This document shows, one piece after another, positions 14,001 through 24,059 of a DNA stretch of 64,000 nucleotides (positions are counted from its first letter, which is position 1; each line of letters opens with the position of its first letter). Source of the DNA: Rhyzopertha dominica (Eukaryota; Arthropoda; Insecta; Coleoptera; Bostrichidae); assembly GCA_025024175.1 (NCBI GenBank), contig QCXZ01000001.1, positions 13,640,001 through 13,704,000 on the forward strand, given 5' to 3'. Below the pieces are notes generated by a model. That model was not told the origin of the DNA and did not search any database. It saw only the letters and a program-made list of their open reading frames with translations. The position numbers and the translations under genes were made by a program.

Positions 14001-17000
14001 TTTTATCCATAATCACTTTATGATTGAAGTATTATCCACACTTAAGAACCGTATAAAATACCACTTTATACAGCAGTGGAATAATGAAATTACTTTATTC
14101 CACTAGTGAGATAAAGAAAAATACAATATTCAAATCAATCACATTTTATTTATTTATTTATTATTAACATTTATATTTATAAACATTTCTTTTATCAAAT
14201 TTTACTTTTTTGCCATTAACATTAAGTTTGTGATTAATGCTGAAAAATGTTATATTGATATATCTGTGTCAGTTTATACCTCTATTNTGCGATATAAACA
14301 ACGCCGCCCGTACATTAGAGCAACCGTAGTTACACTAAACCTCTTCAGCGCAAATCAGCTCAAAAATGGCAGACAAGAATACTCTCCTCTACGGTGCCTT
14401 AGTACGTCTATACTCCAATCAACGAATAGATGGAGTGATCATGAGCGTGTTCTTCACGTAATTTGTAAACCATAATCATTTCATAATTTTTTAGTTAATT
14501 AAAGTCGGACTTGAATAAACAGCATCAAATCCAATAACGTGCAAGATGCATACAATCCTTGTGTATACATATTAATTGTGTATACATATTAATAATTAAT
14601 TTAAATAAATTTGAATACAGAGTCATCATTTGACATTAAAATCTCTTAATATTTTGGTAAAATAATATTTGCAGTAGTGGATTTCCCATTTTATCCAGAA
14701 TAGAGTAATAACTGTTATATATATTAACTTGCAATTTTTAGCCTGCTCTTATTTGCTTATGCCTAACAGTATTTGTTTTTAGGTAATTGTAATTCTTAAG
14801 ACAGTNTTCCAACTAGACTTCGTGGAATGGAATAATCCCAAAGACTTGCGCCCTTTATACCCACCAAGGATAATAGGAATTGAAAAACGGAAGCTTTATG
14901 CCATATTTGATTTATTACTTCTACTAGTTGTCTTTTTTCACAGGTTTGTAGTATTAAGTTAATACATAAATAATGATAACACAGCTCAACAAAACTTTTT
15001 TTTGTTGCCCTGGATATCTCTGCGGATTTCTATGTTTCCAAGTCTACAGTTTTCGAATATATCTATGAAAGTACTAAATTGGCCCTGTTTTTATGATTTT
15101 GACATATTTTATATTTTTAATGATATACACTTTGTCGGCTTTTCAGAACACAAATTATTATCAAGTGTATGTTATGTTGTTGAATTTCGTTTTTTGTGTA
15201 CATTGATTTGACGCATAAACGCATCATGTAACCTATCTCCTCTAGACTACAGGCCAGTGCTGAAAAAATGATGGGTCATTTGAACCACCAGGTGACCTAT
15301 CTAGAACTATATAAGAGCATAAAGTAATAAGATTCAGCAATATGCCGTCACTTGTAAGCTGTCCAACTGAGTGCAGGTGAGAATTAAAAAGTACAGGTAG
15401 AGTGAGTACATTTTGGTCATATATTTTTGTACGTCATTCTTACCATCGATAGATCTATGAAAAATAATAAGAAAACGCATAGTGCCGTAAAAAAATGGTG
15501 CGCCACAAAGTCGGAATTTTTTTTATTTTCCGACAATTTCCAGAGTAAATTTGGTCATTTGATTTTGTACGGCATCAGTTTCATACTATTTCAATACTGC
15601 TTCTAATCCATTATTCCGCAATGCCGTACAAAAATCATGCGACAAGGGGAAATAATCGAAGGTTGCAACCCCCTCTCTTTCCGTGGTCCAGGGGGTGATT
15701 TGAAAAAGTACAGCTTCAGTTCCAAAACATTATCTAGCACTCAAAAGTACTATTAAAAATAATGCCGTCAAAAATGATTGTTCATTTGAATGTATATCAA
15801 TAATTATCTTAATTTCATCGTATCCTCCCGCTTTATAAAGCTGTAAAGGTATTTGATCCTGTACGGGAACTTTTTTTTTAACATGATATTGTAAAATACA
15901 ATTGTTATATAGTATTGCCGTTCAAAAGAAACTGTTTTAAAGAAAATTATAGAGAAATATAAAAACTGAAATTTTGCAAATTATTGCAAAAGTTTAAATA
16001 TGGATTAATGAAATATAGCAGTTTTCTACATTAGATCCCTTGTTTTAAATAGTATTAACATAAATAAATTAGGAAAAAATAATGCCATACATTTTAATGC
16101 AGACCATGTCTTTTAGGCCGATGAAAATGACGCTACCATTTTAAGGGTACTTTATGGCCATCTGATACAGTACGGCATTAACATATTTTTGAACAGAACA
16201 ATTGATAATATGATAAAATCACTATGACGTCTAACTGAACTGAAACGGTGTGTATATTATATCCAAGAATTGAAACTGTCAATCCCAGTATCAACAGTTA
16301 TGTATACTTTTTGGTTTAATATATACTTCAAACATTATTGATACATATATATATATAATTAATTACACCTTTACTAGACGGTGCGCCGACTTGTCGGAAA
16401 TTCAATTTTACAGCTCCCACATAAGATTTACTTTCAAAACAATTACTGATCTACCTAGAGATTGAAATGAGCTACACGGATATGAGAAGTCTAAATACAA
16501 CTATGTGTCAAAATAATTAACAATGAACAGTTGAAGAATATGTGAGTACTTCTCAAAAATATATTGTATTTTAGAATTATCAGTGACAACATGTCTATAT
16601 TTTGGTATAAATCGATAGTATACAAACCCATATTTAACATAGTTTCTAACTAGGAACCCAGAATCACGAAAAGAGTATGAAAATTAGTACAAATAAACTA
16701 TCTATATACCATATAAAAAATATCGTAATGAATTTCACCTTACATTTCATTATATGGATTTTTTCTTTTTGATTTTTTTCTTTTTTAGTGTTTTCCCCTT
16801 TGGACCAACGAAAATGTACGGCATATGAAAAAATATTATCTATGCATAAAATACTTTCAAAATAAATTAATTTTATGTTGTGTCAAATCACCCCCTGGAC
16901 CACGGAAAGAGAGGGTGTTGCAACCCTCGATTATTTCCCCTTGTCGCATGATTTTTGTATGGCGTTGCGGAATAATGGATTAGAAGCAGTATTGAAATAG

Positions 17001-20000
17001 TATGAAACTGATGCCGTACAAAATCAAATGACCAAATTTACCCTGGAAATTGTCGGAAAATAAAAAAAAAATCCGACTTTGTGGCGCACCATTTTTTTAT
17101 GGCACTATGCGTTTTCTTATTATTTTTCATAGATATATTGATGGTAAGAATGCCGTACAAAAATATATGACCAAAATGTACCCACTCTACCTGCACTTTT
17201 TAATTCTCACCTGCACTCAGTTGGACAGCTTACAAGTGANGGCAAAGTGCTGAATTATTGCTTATTATTTTATGCTCTTATATCGTTCTAGATAGGTCAC
17301 CTGGTGGTTCAAATGACCCATCATTTTTTCAGCACGGGCCGGTAGTCTACTCACTCCTCACTCCATGATAAAGTTGAAGGACACACAATGCGTGAATTTT
17401 GATTGAACGGGTAAGTAGAATGCCATCCCCTTGCTTCCAGAAAACGACAACTGCTGTGTCGCAATCTGACAGCCAAGGTGCTGCAGGATTAGCACCTGAA
17501 GCCCCAACACTAGTTCAGTCATGTTCTTAATTTGTTTTATTTAACAAGACGTGTGGCCCTCTAGAAAATCCTTAATTGTTGGTAAAGCTAATGAAATAAA
17601 AGTTAGGTGTGTCAAAGCATTGAACAAGGATGAATGGTTTAAATACATTTGCAAGACATTTCTAAGTTGAGTATGGAAAAGTTAAGGGGTCAAATATTTG
17701 ATAGCCCTCAAATTTGCACATTAATAAAAGATATAAAATTTAGAGAAATAATGACTTATTCGGAAAGTGATGCTTGGAGAAGTTTTGTGTTGGTGGTAGA
17801 AAATTTTCTAGGTAATTATAAAGTTCTAAATTATAAAGAAATTGTGCAAAAAAATTTAGGAGCAAATATTAGCATAAAGTTACACTTTCTCCACAGTCAT
17901 CTGGTTAGATATCCTTAGAATCTGGGAAATTATACTGAAGAACAGAGAGAGCACTTCCATTAGGATCTAAAAGTGATGGAAGAAAGATATCAGGGTAGAT
18001 GGGACCACATGATGCCAGATTAGTGCTGGTCTTTAAAAATAGATTGTCCCCAAAATATTGTAAAATTAAAGGCCCAAGTAAGGGCGTTTTTTTAACATAA
18101 AATATTACAATTTTTTGTACATTATGTACATTAATTAATCACTAATACAAAACAATTAGTAATAATTTTCAATAAAAATCTGAAATTTAAGAAAATACTT
18201 ATTTATTTTTCATTTTTACTGATTTATAGTAAAATATGAAAATGAAGATTAGAAAAACAGAGCCAATTTTTCAAAACCATCCATAATTTAGTGAATTGTT
18301 GGAATAGAACTATTCAAAACCACTCTTAAATCATGGGCAAAACCATTGTTAACCAGTGTAATTATTCCATTATGTAAGTACTTGTAATACTATTAGTATT
18401 ACCTTTTGGCCAAAACATTTTGAAAATGATTAAATTTGCAAAAGCTAGTAAGATACAACTTGTAAAACTGTTCAGGAATGAGCCTTATTTTTCTTTAATT
18501 TGTTTTGATTTGTAATGTAGTCGCTCCATTGTATATTGCAGGTACTTACTGAAATCCCTGGGCTTATGGAAGAGTATTGTCATAAATGACAAGCGAATTG
18601 CTGAAGGAGACTATAGGCGTAGAAAAGATCAGCTGATTCTGTTAGAAGATGCAGAAGCTTCTGTCGAGTTAGAATGCTTATCTTTACAAATGTGCAGTTC
18701 TAAAAACAATTCCTTACAGCAAAATAGTCCCAACCTTACCAATAAGTCAGTTGATGTATGGTACTGTGATGCAACAAAGTGAAGGGTCAAAACACCACTT
18801 AACACAAAATTTGGCCAAGAAACAAAAACATAAACATTTTAAAAATTTGGTTCTTCGAAGCCGAAGCAGTAAAACTCAGAGTTTAGAAAGTGATCTTTCT
18901 GTTGAAAGTCAACATGACATAGAAACAGATGTTAGTGCAGAAGATCTTTCGATTTCAAGTACTCTCCTGACTCAAAACGAATATGTTTTGAGTCTATTTT
19001 CTGAAGAAGGAGAAAATAAGGTATTCCACCTAGCAAGTTATGAAACAGACATAAAGGATCATTACCTATATTCATTACGCATGGTGTATGTTGTTATTGG
19101 ATGTGAAGTGCACCATTCTGCAGTTACATAATTTCAGGTTAAGACAATATGGTAAATCTATACAAAATTTCTTTGTTCAAATGAGACATACTTATGGAAA
19201 GACTGCTAAAGACGTGTACCTTTACATGTTTCTGTGCGATTTTTTCAACTTTTTTCTGATATTGTTTGGATACTCAAAATTTGGAGTAAGAAGTATTTTA
19301 GCTGGTGTATATAACTATTCTTACAATGGTGCTTCTTTTTTTACAGACTGTTCATGGAGAGGGTGGTATTGGTGCATATTTGCAAGATAACAGAGTGCCA
19401 CCATTATTTATCATTTTATTGCTCATTCATTTTTTATTTATTATGATTGATCGTGCAATTTATTTAAAGAAAAATATTTCTGCGAAGATTGTATTTCACT
19501 ACATTCAAGTAATTTTGTTGCATTTGTGGCTGTTTTACTTCACTCCTTTGATTACGGAGAGGTAAGTAGGTACCGTCTTTACTTTCGTAGAAATTATTAA
19601 GACAAATCGTATGCTTCTCTACTGCTCCTCATATTATTTCGTATACCACAAGAAAAAGCGATCATTGGCTTTTGTACATTCAAATAAGAAAGCCGATCAG
19701 TAAATGCAATAGAATTTTTTGGACTGTACCAGGCCGCATCTTGGTGTTAAAAATAGTGGTAAGGAAAATATGTTCTTACTAATACCGTTGTTATTCAGAC
19801 AACGCTAATACCTACCTGGCAGTGGCGGCTCGTCCAGGTTGGCACTCCCGACTCATCAAAGAAATAGCTAAATTTCTTCATATTATTTTTGTAAATTTTG
19901 TTTTATTATGTTCAGATATCTTGTAAGTTTGGGTTTTTTTTTAAATTGCCTATAATAATTAGCTAAAATCATATTTTTACGGGTCATTTCGAATATTTTA

Positions 20001-23000
20001 CCCACTCAGCAACATGGCATACACTGTGGTTGTCGTGTAGGTGTGTATGGTCAAGCAGCAGACAGCATAGTAAGACAAAAATAGCATCATTTTCTTATGA
20101 AAAGAACAGAGACGCAACTCTGCACCTATTTCGAATCCCAAGGCTAAAATCGAAACTCAGCAGTGCTTGGTCCTGCCAGTAAAATAAATAAATTAATTGG
20201 AAGGGACGTGGCTTGTACACAAAGTGGGGCTAGTCGTTGTGTGCTGGCAACAACTGCTGGTCGTATTTTTATCCCTTTTTAACACATTCCCTTAAGTAAG
20301 AATTCTGTCATACAAATCCAAATCTTATTTTTTCACAACAACAGCTAATTACCTAGATGGATTTATTTTAAAACAAGAATTTACCACAGTAATAAATCAA
20401 ATATTTTTGATTGGTGCAATTTATTTGTATAAATTTAGTTTGAAATATTGCATTGCATTCTTTCTAAGTATGTAATTGGTTTAAGTATTAAAACTAATCC
20501 ATTTCTCACACAGGATTTTTAATAATAATTAAGTCGTCTTAAAAAAATTATACTTTAAGTTAAATCCTCTTTATTCAATAAAAGGTAAAGCACTTTCAGC
20601 TAATAAATAGCCATCATACCCATACATTTTTATAACAATAATTTTAAATCGAATAATTTTTTAGAAACGTTTATTTTTGTGAAATTTTATGCTTTCTTTG
20701 ATTACATATATTTAAGTATACTTTAAAATGCGTCACTAACACAAACAATAATTTTATTTCAAGAAATATTTTTAATAACTGAATTCTGCTTTTAAAAATC
20801 ATGGTTAATTTCTGCAATACATTATAATTTTTAATAAAAGTGATGTTACTGAATTCTGAAGGGATGTAGATGTAATTTTTTTCCACAAAAATCAATATAT
20901 ATCTGAAACAGATCTGATTTTAGTTCTGGAAAAACATATATAAAGTGTAGCTTTGAATTAGTTAATACTGCCAACTTTCTAAACTTTGCATTTGCTTCTC
21001 TAGGTACTTCATACTGAAGGTTTTCATAGTAACAGACAATTATTATAAAGTACTGTGAAAGGAATGTTGCCACTTTAGTGCACTAAACTGACCTCGACAA
21101 TAGTCCATCACATTCTAGTAGTATGAAGATGCCTTATGACAAAAAAGAATGAATGAATAAACATTTCATTTAATTACTTGTATAATTGGAAAACAAAACA
21201 AATTTACTTTTTTAAATGATGTATGTAACAATATTACTTAAAAAGTGAAATGTTGTTTGTGATGTCTCTGGATCCACCATTGCATTTTATAATACTTCAC
21301 ATGTAAATAATCAACAGATTTGTGGAGTTAATGTTTTACCAATACACATATTTGTTTTAGGAAATTTAATGCCAGTATTATTCCACAAATTTATTACATA
21401 GTTAAATGCATTTACTTACTATTATCAGTGTACCAAATTCACTGTGGATATCCCACAAGAATATTGGGTAACTTCTTGTGTAAAGGCTATAGTTATTTTC
21501 ATATTGGCTGCTTTAAAGTCTTCATGTCGATACCTTTCTTATTTGAATTGCGTGCAGTAATGGATTGGATGTGGACAGATACATCGATGACTCTGTTTGA
21601 ATGGATTAAACTTGAAGACATATTTGCAAACATATACCAAGTAAAAGTAGGTTTTTTAACCCTATAATNTGGGACATATGTTACTACTTTACTTCTTCAG
21701 TGTTTTAGATATGTAGAAAAAGAATATCCTCAACCAGCAGGAGAAAAAAAATCCATAATAGTTAAATATCTTATGGGGTCAGGAATGCTTCTCTTCATAA
21801 TAGTATCCATATGGTTTCCACTAATTTTCTTCTCTTTGGGTAAAGCAGTTGGAGAACCAAATATTCCAGAGGAAGTTATGCTAGAGCTAAGAATTGGTGC
21901 TTACCAACCACTTTATACAATGTCTGCTCGAGTTAATGGTATATTTGCGTAAGTACTCTATATTTAACATATTAAAGTATGAAAACAAAAAATATAAAAT
22001 TACCAGATCTTATTGAAGCAAATTTAAATTATAATGAAGCTATTTGATGCTTTCTAAATAAGGTGCAATAAAACTTATGTTTAGAGCTTATAATCAAACT
22101 ATTCAATTTGTACCTAAAGGGTGGATTGTGATAGACTTGGGTACAAAAACCGACCAAGTCCTGCAATTTTTGTTTTTAAATATTAGTATTGGTACAATTT
22201 GAATTTGTCTAATTTTTGCATAAAACATTCGGGGATATGAGTAGTTAAAATACATAACTCACAAAAAGTCAATTAATACTGCATCTTTCGTCTTTAAACC
22301 TTAATGAGTTGAAAATACATTAATACCTGAAAGTAATGCCATTTTCTGTAATCATCATTATCCAGATAACACTAGAACTCAATCAGTCTAAATAGTATTT
22401 ATAAATANTTATGGGCTTTCTTTACAGACTTACAGAACAAGAATATCGCTCAATGTTGGGTGTTTATTCGAAAAATACACGTGCACTAAGTTTTTTAAAT
22501 AACTACGGGGGATCAGATATAGCTGTGGCAAAATTTATTTTGGATTCAGCTTGGCTCTATCAAGTCACACCTCCTGATCGTGAACGGATGATACAAGAAA
22601 TGAATTCCAGTAATATACAACAATTCATATGCTACTTAAACATGACCACTAATGAATGTTACAGCAAAACCAATATATGCAAGAATGTTATGTCAGGTAA
22701 TGCACAAGACAACTAACCAACAAAGCCCTGGTACACTCAGGACAGAAGTCTCTTTGAAGATTGAGGCATTTGTCGATGGAAAACAAAATCCTGTTAGGAG
22801 AAGGCTTTATGAAATGTTATTAGGAGGACCTAGTGATCCAGCTGCAATCCTTGGATACATACTACCAAAATTTTTAAAAGTTACCAATAGAGGCGAACTA
22901 GAAATTGTGAAAAAACTAATGAATCCTGAATCTGATGGTAGTATTTCATATTATTAAAGCTAAAAATAGCTATTCAATAGACTGCAGTAGACATATAAAA

Positions 23001-23803
23001 CTTTTTTCTGTTTTCCTTTATTTTTGGTTGGATTATTAACTTCAAATGCTGTATCTTAATAAATTTCATTAAATTAAATTAATTTTTTTATCGCTTTATC
23101 TAAGTACAAGAAATGTAATGTAATACTATACATCTTATTATTAATATTAACATTGTTTGCAGGAAAACAGGCTGCATATTTAAGAAAAATTCAGCTACGA
23201 CTGGAACAATTACATGATATGCAAGAAATGCATACTGCACAATGGTGGGAGATTCAAGAAAGGTGCAATGATACTAATTATGCAAACGTACTTCGCCATT
23301 TACCCTATGCAAACTGTGACTTCATTATTCTGTATACATTTAATGACAGAATTTTTCCACAAACCTTTTCTCTTATTACGGGTACTGGGTAAGATCTTAT
23401 TTATTATTTTATAATTGCTGCAGTTATTACCTTGGGGTTATTTTGAATTCCAAACTAAATTTCTCAACTAACTTTTGATTTATTTCAAATAAATCTCTTT
23501 TGCAGAATAATTGGCATGTACATGTTGTACTTCTTTGTGATATTCTCAACTATCAGAGCAGCAATAATGACGAATTTAACACAGAATATATGGTTGCAAG
23601 AAATGCCAAATGCTGATCGCATTTATAAGTTGATAATGGATATATATATGGCACGTGCTATGAGAATCTATACTTTAGAAGAACAACTTTTTGCTAAGGT
23701 CATTTTTATTATGAGATCTAGAGAAACTGCCATTAAAATGTCTCGGAAATTTAAGGACACATATAATCCAGAATTTATTCAGGAACCTAAAGCTATAGAA
23801 TAG
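1569..23803 (+). CDS. Piezo: Piezo-type mechanosensitive ion channel, 3' two thirds of gene
   Basis: Piezo is a trimeric, very large plasma-membrane cation channel opened by membrane tension. Coding exons read: 1569-2064, 5821-6082, 6132-6317, 6366-6859, 6918-7054, 7170-7199, 9873-9933, 9993-10147, 10206-10297, 13236-13292, 13396-13666, 14783-14943, 18542-18755, 18880-19085, 19138-19285, 19347-19561, 21361-21646, 21701-21948, 22428-22609, 22665-22937, 23163-23388, 23506-23803. All junctions are phase-compatible and sum to about 1565 residues; family members are about 2,400-2,800, so the N-terminal part lies left of the window. Hallmarks seen: FPDITRAD and [12 protein letters not shown] in the blade, [36 protein letters not shown] in the cap, and a pore-to-C-terminus ending [15 protein letters not shown]. 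The 18755/18880 junction is the least certain. Confidence 0.95.
2485..2517 (-). ncRNA. hammerhead-like ribozyme core in Penelope terminal repeat
   Basis: On the minus strand the sequence reads GCA-CTGATGA, a 15-nt hairpin-like segment, then GAAA-GTGC. CTGATGA and GAAA are the two invariant core strands of hammerhead ribozymes, and such motifs are known from Penelope-like terminal repeats. The intervening stem II is weak (mainly G-U and two Watson-Crick pairs), so activity is doubtful. Confidence 0.45.
2587..3270 (-). pseudogene. Penelope-like C-terminal region with GIY-YIG endonuclease
   Basis: A 227-residue open frame, the C-terminal part of the Penelope polyprotein. The GIY-YIG nuclease core is visible near residues 112-135: [19 protein letters not shown], then the catalytic-helix Arg in SFSIRGTEH. 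Downstream, SLIANHLLS corresponds to the conserved A-N-H-L block. The Cys residues expected before the YIG motif are partly kept (SFSCND). The frame continues upstream into reverse transcriptase only after a frameshift near 3270, so this is a remnant rather than a gene of the host. Confidence 0.85.
4071..5820. other. remainder of Piezo intron, no recognised feature
   Basis: AT-rich intron. Two short patches contain runs of GTTACCCC/GGGTAG around 5190-5260, but no coding potential, inverted termini or tandem structure that I can define. Confidence 0.4.
5821..7199 (+). CDS. Piezo: Piezo exons: last blade repeat, beam helix and acidic linker
   Basis: Five closely spaced exons (5821-6082, 6132-6317, 6366-6859, 6918-7054, 7170-7199). 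The first three encode membrane helices with [26 protein letters not shown] and [15 protein letters not shown]. The third ends in a long charged helix ([20 protein letters not shown]), which corresponds to the intracellular beam that links the blade to the pore. The fourth starts after AGDYYMF and is strongly acidic ([16 protein letters not shown]). The last is a 30-nt micro-exon. Introns here are only 48-110 bp, in contrast to the transposon-swollen ones on either side. An ATG at 5808 lies in the upstream intron and is not used. Confidence 0.92.
7286..9396 (-). mobile_element. Tigger (pogo) DNA transposon with TA target duplication
   Basis: The ends are inverted: CAGTAAAACCTCTCC on the left and, read inward from the right, CAGAGAAACCTCC, each flanked by TA (7284-7285 and 9397-9398). 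GTCCGTTGT-type subterminal repeats occur several times near both ends. The interior encodes a pogo/Tigger transposase on the minus strand. At 2.1 kb it is full length for the family, so the copy inserted whole into the Piezo intron and decayed in place. Confidence 0.92.
7429..8947 (-). pseudogene. Tigger transposase, frameshifted
   Basis: The likely start is ATG at 8947 ([19 protein letters not shown]), then a frameshift near 8865 leads into the DNA-binding part ([16 protein letters not shown] type helix-turn-helix). The DDE/D nuclease follows: ADETGLFF at about 8440-8463 (first Asp), [11 protein letters not shown] at about 8140-8165 (second Asp), and QPMDQGIIR at about 8050-8075 (third Asp). 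Further shifts occur near 8330 and 8075. All three catalytic Asp codons survive although the reading frame does not. The last 214 residues form an acidic tail frame (7432-8076). Confidence 0.88.
9873..14943 (+). CDS. Piezo: Piezo exons between beam and the last peripheral repeat
   Basis: Six exons: 9873-9933, 9993-10147, 10206-10297, 13236-13292, 13396-13666, 14783-14943. They encode an acidic start (DEEEQKF), a membrane-linked segment with [20 protein letters not shown], a variable linker, then transmembrane helices ([34 protein letters not shown]) and the conserved FWVSIIAYTE / [17 protein letters not shown] border. The 9934-9992 intron is only 59 bp; without it the frame ends in a stop. 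Two ambiguous bases fall in the 13396-13666 exon and one in the 14783-14943 exon; none breaks the frame. The long introns hold fold-back repeats. Confidence 0.88.
10975..11055. repeat. detached end of a fold-back repeat
   Basis: This matches, in direct orientation, the right-hand end of the fold-back element that follows (ctagcattaatagttacc... ) and the end of the copy near 26.2 kb. It stands head-to-head with the left arm at 11056, making a local palindrome of about 150 bp. Confidence 0.7.
11056..12217. mobile_element. 1.2-kb fold-back element with arms of several hundred bp
   Basis: The two halves are near-complete reverse complements: attgtaattgtagggta at 11063 pairs with its complement ending near 12195, and the similarity continues inward through gctatggtt/aaccatagc to about 11500 and 11760. 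Inside is a second nested pair of ends, CAGTGGCGTGCTCAG (about 11312) and its complement CTGAGTAAGCCACTG (about 11954), of the kind found at DNA-transposon termini. There is no transposase. A half copy lies at 25609-26273. Confidence 0.8.
12218..13235. other. Piezo intron, no recognised feature
   Basis: An open frame of 104 codons at 12382-12696 shows no family resemblance and is flanked by neither good splice sites nor conserved sequence. I treat the stretch as intron. Confidence 0.4.
13667..14782. other. Piezo intron, no recognised feature
   Basis: About 1.1 kb between two Piezo exons. One n lies at 14287. A slightly GC-richer patch near 14290-14460 (cgccgcccgtacattag) has no coding resemblance that I recognise. 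Confidence 0.4.
15243..17349. mobile_element. 2.1-kb non-autonomous element with ~460-bp inverted ends
   Basis: TAGACTAC at 15243 and GTAGTCTA ending at 17349 begin inverted repeats that stay alignable for about 460 bp (15243-15700 against 16885-17349). The target is known from the second host-repeat copy, whose sequence passes straight through (ctatctcctc then gttctttactcc); comparison suggests a 3-bp duplication, CTC. The interior of about 1.2 kb has no transposase. ATGCCGTA-like octamers occur a dozen or more times in both orientations, as in transposase-binding subterminal repeats. The superfamily is unclear; a 3-bp duplication fits CACTA-like or Academ-like groups. Confidence 0.85.
17590..18090 (+). 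pseudogene. relic of [14 protein letters not shown] repeat protein
   Basis: Open frame 17649-17918 plus flanking degraded codons. Visible residues: YICKTF upstream, then [44 protein letters not shown] and [12 protein letters not shown]; after a stop, further codons resemble EERYQGRWD. The frame has several stops and one deletion compared with the second copy. It belongs to the repeat, not to Piezo. Function of the protein is unknown to me. Confidence 0.6.
18542..19561 (+). CDS. Piezo: Piezo exons with variable linker and last peripheral repeat
   Basis: Exon 18542-18755 starts [11 protein letters not shown] and continues into a polar, Ser/Gln-rich linker. The frame then reaches a stop unless a short intron is removed; the best phase-matching choice is 18756-18879 (GTATGG...CTCAG), although a sequence indel is also possible because the downstream frame is open from 18751. 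The linker continues to 19085, a 52-bp intron follows, and 19138-19285 gives [14 protein letters not shown] and the [20 protein letters not shown] membrane block. Exon 19347-19561 adds [14 protein letters not shown] helices before a phase-2 donor (GAGAG/GTAAGT). Confidence 0.82.
19562..21360. other. Piezo intron with repeat fragments
   Basis: Contains CAGTGGCGGCTCGTCC at about 19822, a typical DNA-transposon end, and a Penelope-type terminus at 20585-20620 (described separately). The rest is AT-rich. Two minus-strand open frames of 74-75 codons (20671-21073) show no family resemblance. Confidence 0.4.
20560..20625 (-). repeat. Penelope terminal-repeat fragment
   Basis: gtaaagcactttcagctaat...agccatcat matches the terminus of the Penelope element at 2470-2515 (gcaaagcactttcaactaat...agccatcat). 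It is a second, truncated copy in another Piezo intron. The hammerhead core is damaged here. Confidence 0.6.
21361..22937 (+). CDS. Piezo: Piezo exons: anchor, outer helix and extracellular cap
   Basis: Exons 21361-21646, 21701-21948, 22428-22609 and 22665-22937. The first carries the near-invariant [11 protein letters not shown] and [13 protein letters not shown] (anchor region). The second has a hydrophobic outer pore helix ([20 protein letters not shown]) followed by [10 protein letters not shown], the start of the extracellular cap. The last two complete the cap, with [13 protein letters not shown] and [14 protein letters not shown] 55-bp intron (22610-22664, GTAATA...TTACAG) is needed to keep frame; the unspliced DNA looks like a +1 frameshift. 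Confidence 0.92.
23163..23803 (+). CDS. Piezo: Piezo exons: end of cap, inner pore helix and C-terminal domain
   Basis: Exon 23163-23388 encodes the end of the cap, including [19 protein letters not shown]. Exon 23506-23803 encodes the pore-lining inner helix ([20 protein letters not shown]) and the cytoplasmic C-terminal domain with [18 protein letters not shown] and [15 protein letters not shown]. The stop codon is at 23801-23803. The conservation of the last about 60 residues fixes the family and the strand. Confidence 0.95.
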
Positions 23804-23840
23804 TTTCATTGATTGTAACTTTGTAAACAAGTAGTTTGCT

Positions 23841-23846
23841 AATAAA
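23841..23846 (+). terminator. Piezo poly(A) signal
   Basis: AATAAA lies 38 bp after the Piezo stop codon, followed by T-rich sequence. It is the first canonical signal after the gene and the likely 3' end of the transcript. Confidence 0.55.
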
Positions 23847-24059
23847 GTGCATACAATATTTCATTTATATCTTTTTAAAATAAAAAGCTTTGCTTCAACT
23901 TTCGATTATCAGTTGTTGGCAGAAAAACGTCCGCCAAGATATAGATGCCACTGAGATATAAACTACCATCTAAACCTGAAAATAAATGAATCCTGTAATC
24001 ATTATCTGAATATTAATAATTTTGGTTATATTATTCTTCGTCATAGTTATAAATTATAT

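Larger units (their letters stand above)
14981..18370 (+). mobile_element. unclassified arthropod repeat, copy 1 (interrupted)
   Basis: Matches the repeat at 27900-29745 along its length: acagctcaac... at the start, gacgcat(a)aacgcatcatg in the middle, and aaatcatgggcaa near the end. It is split by a 2.1-kb insertion at 15243-17349. The 3' part holds a decayed open frame (17649-17918) with the motifs [23 protein letters not shown] and KLHFLHSHL, and further [13 protein letters not shown] residues near 18000. I recognise this as a protein family scattered through arthropod genomes ([10 protein letters not shown] signature) but do not know its enzyme class. Confidence 0.75.

Noticed and set aside
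22411..22957. Piezo as a pseudogene because of an apparent +1 frameshift
   Set aside because: A 55-bp GT-AG intron at 22610-22664 joins the frames in exact phase, and all flanking exons are intact and conserved.
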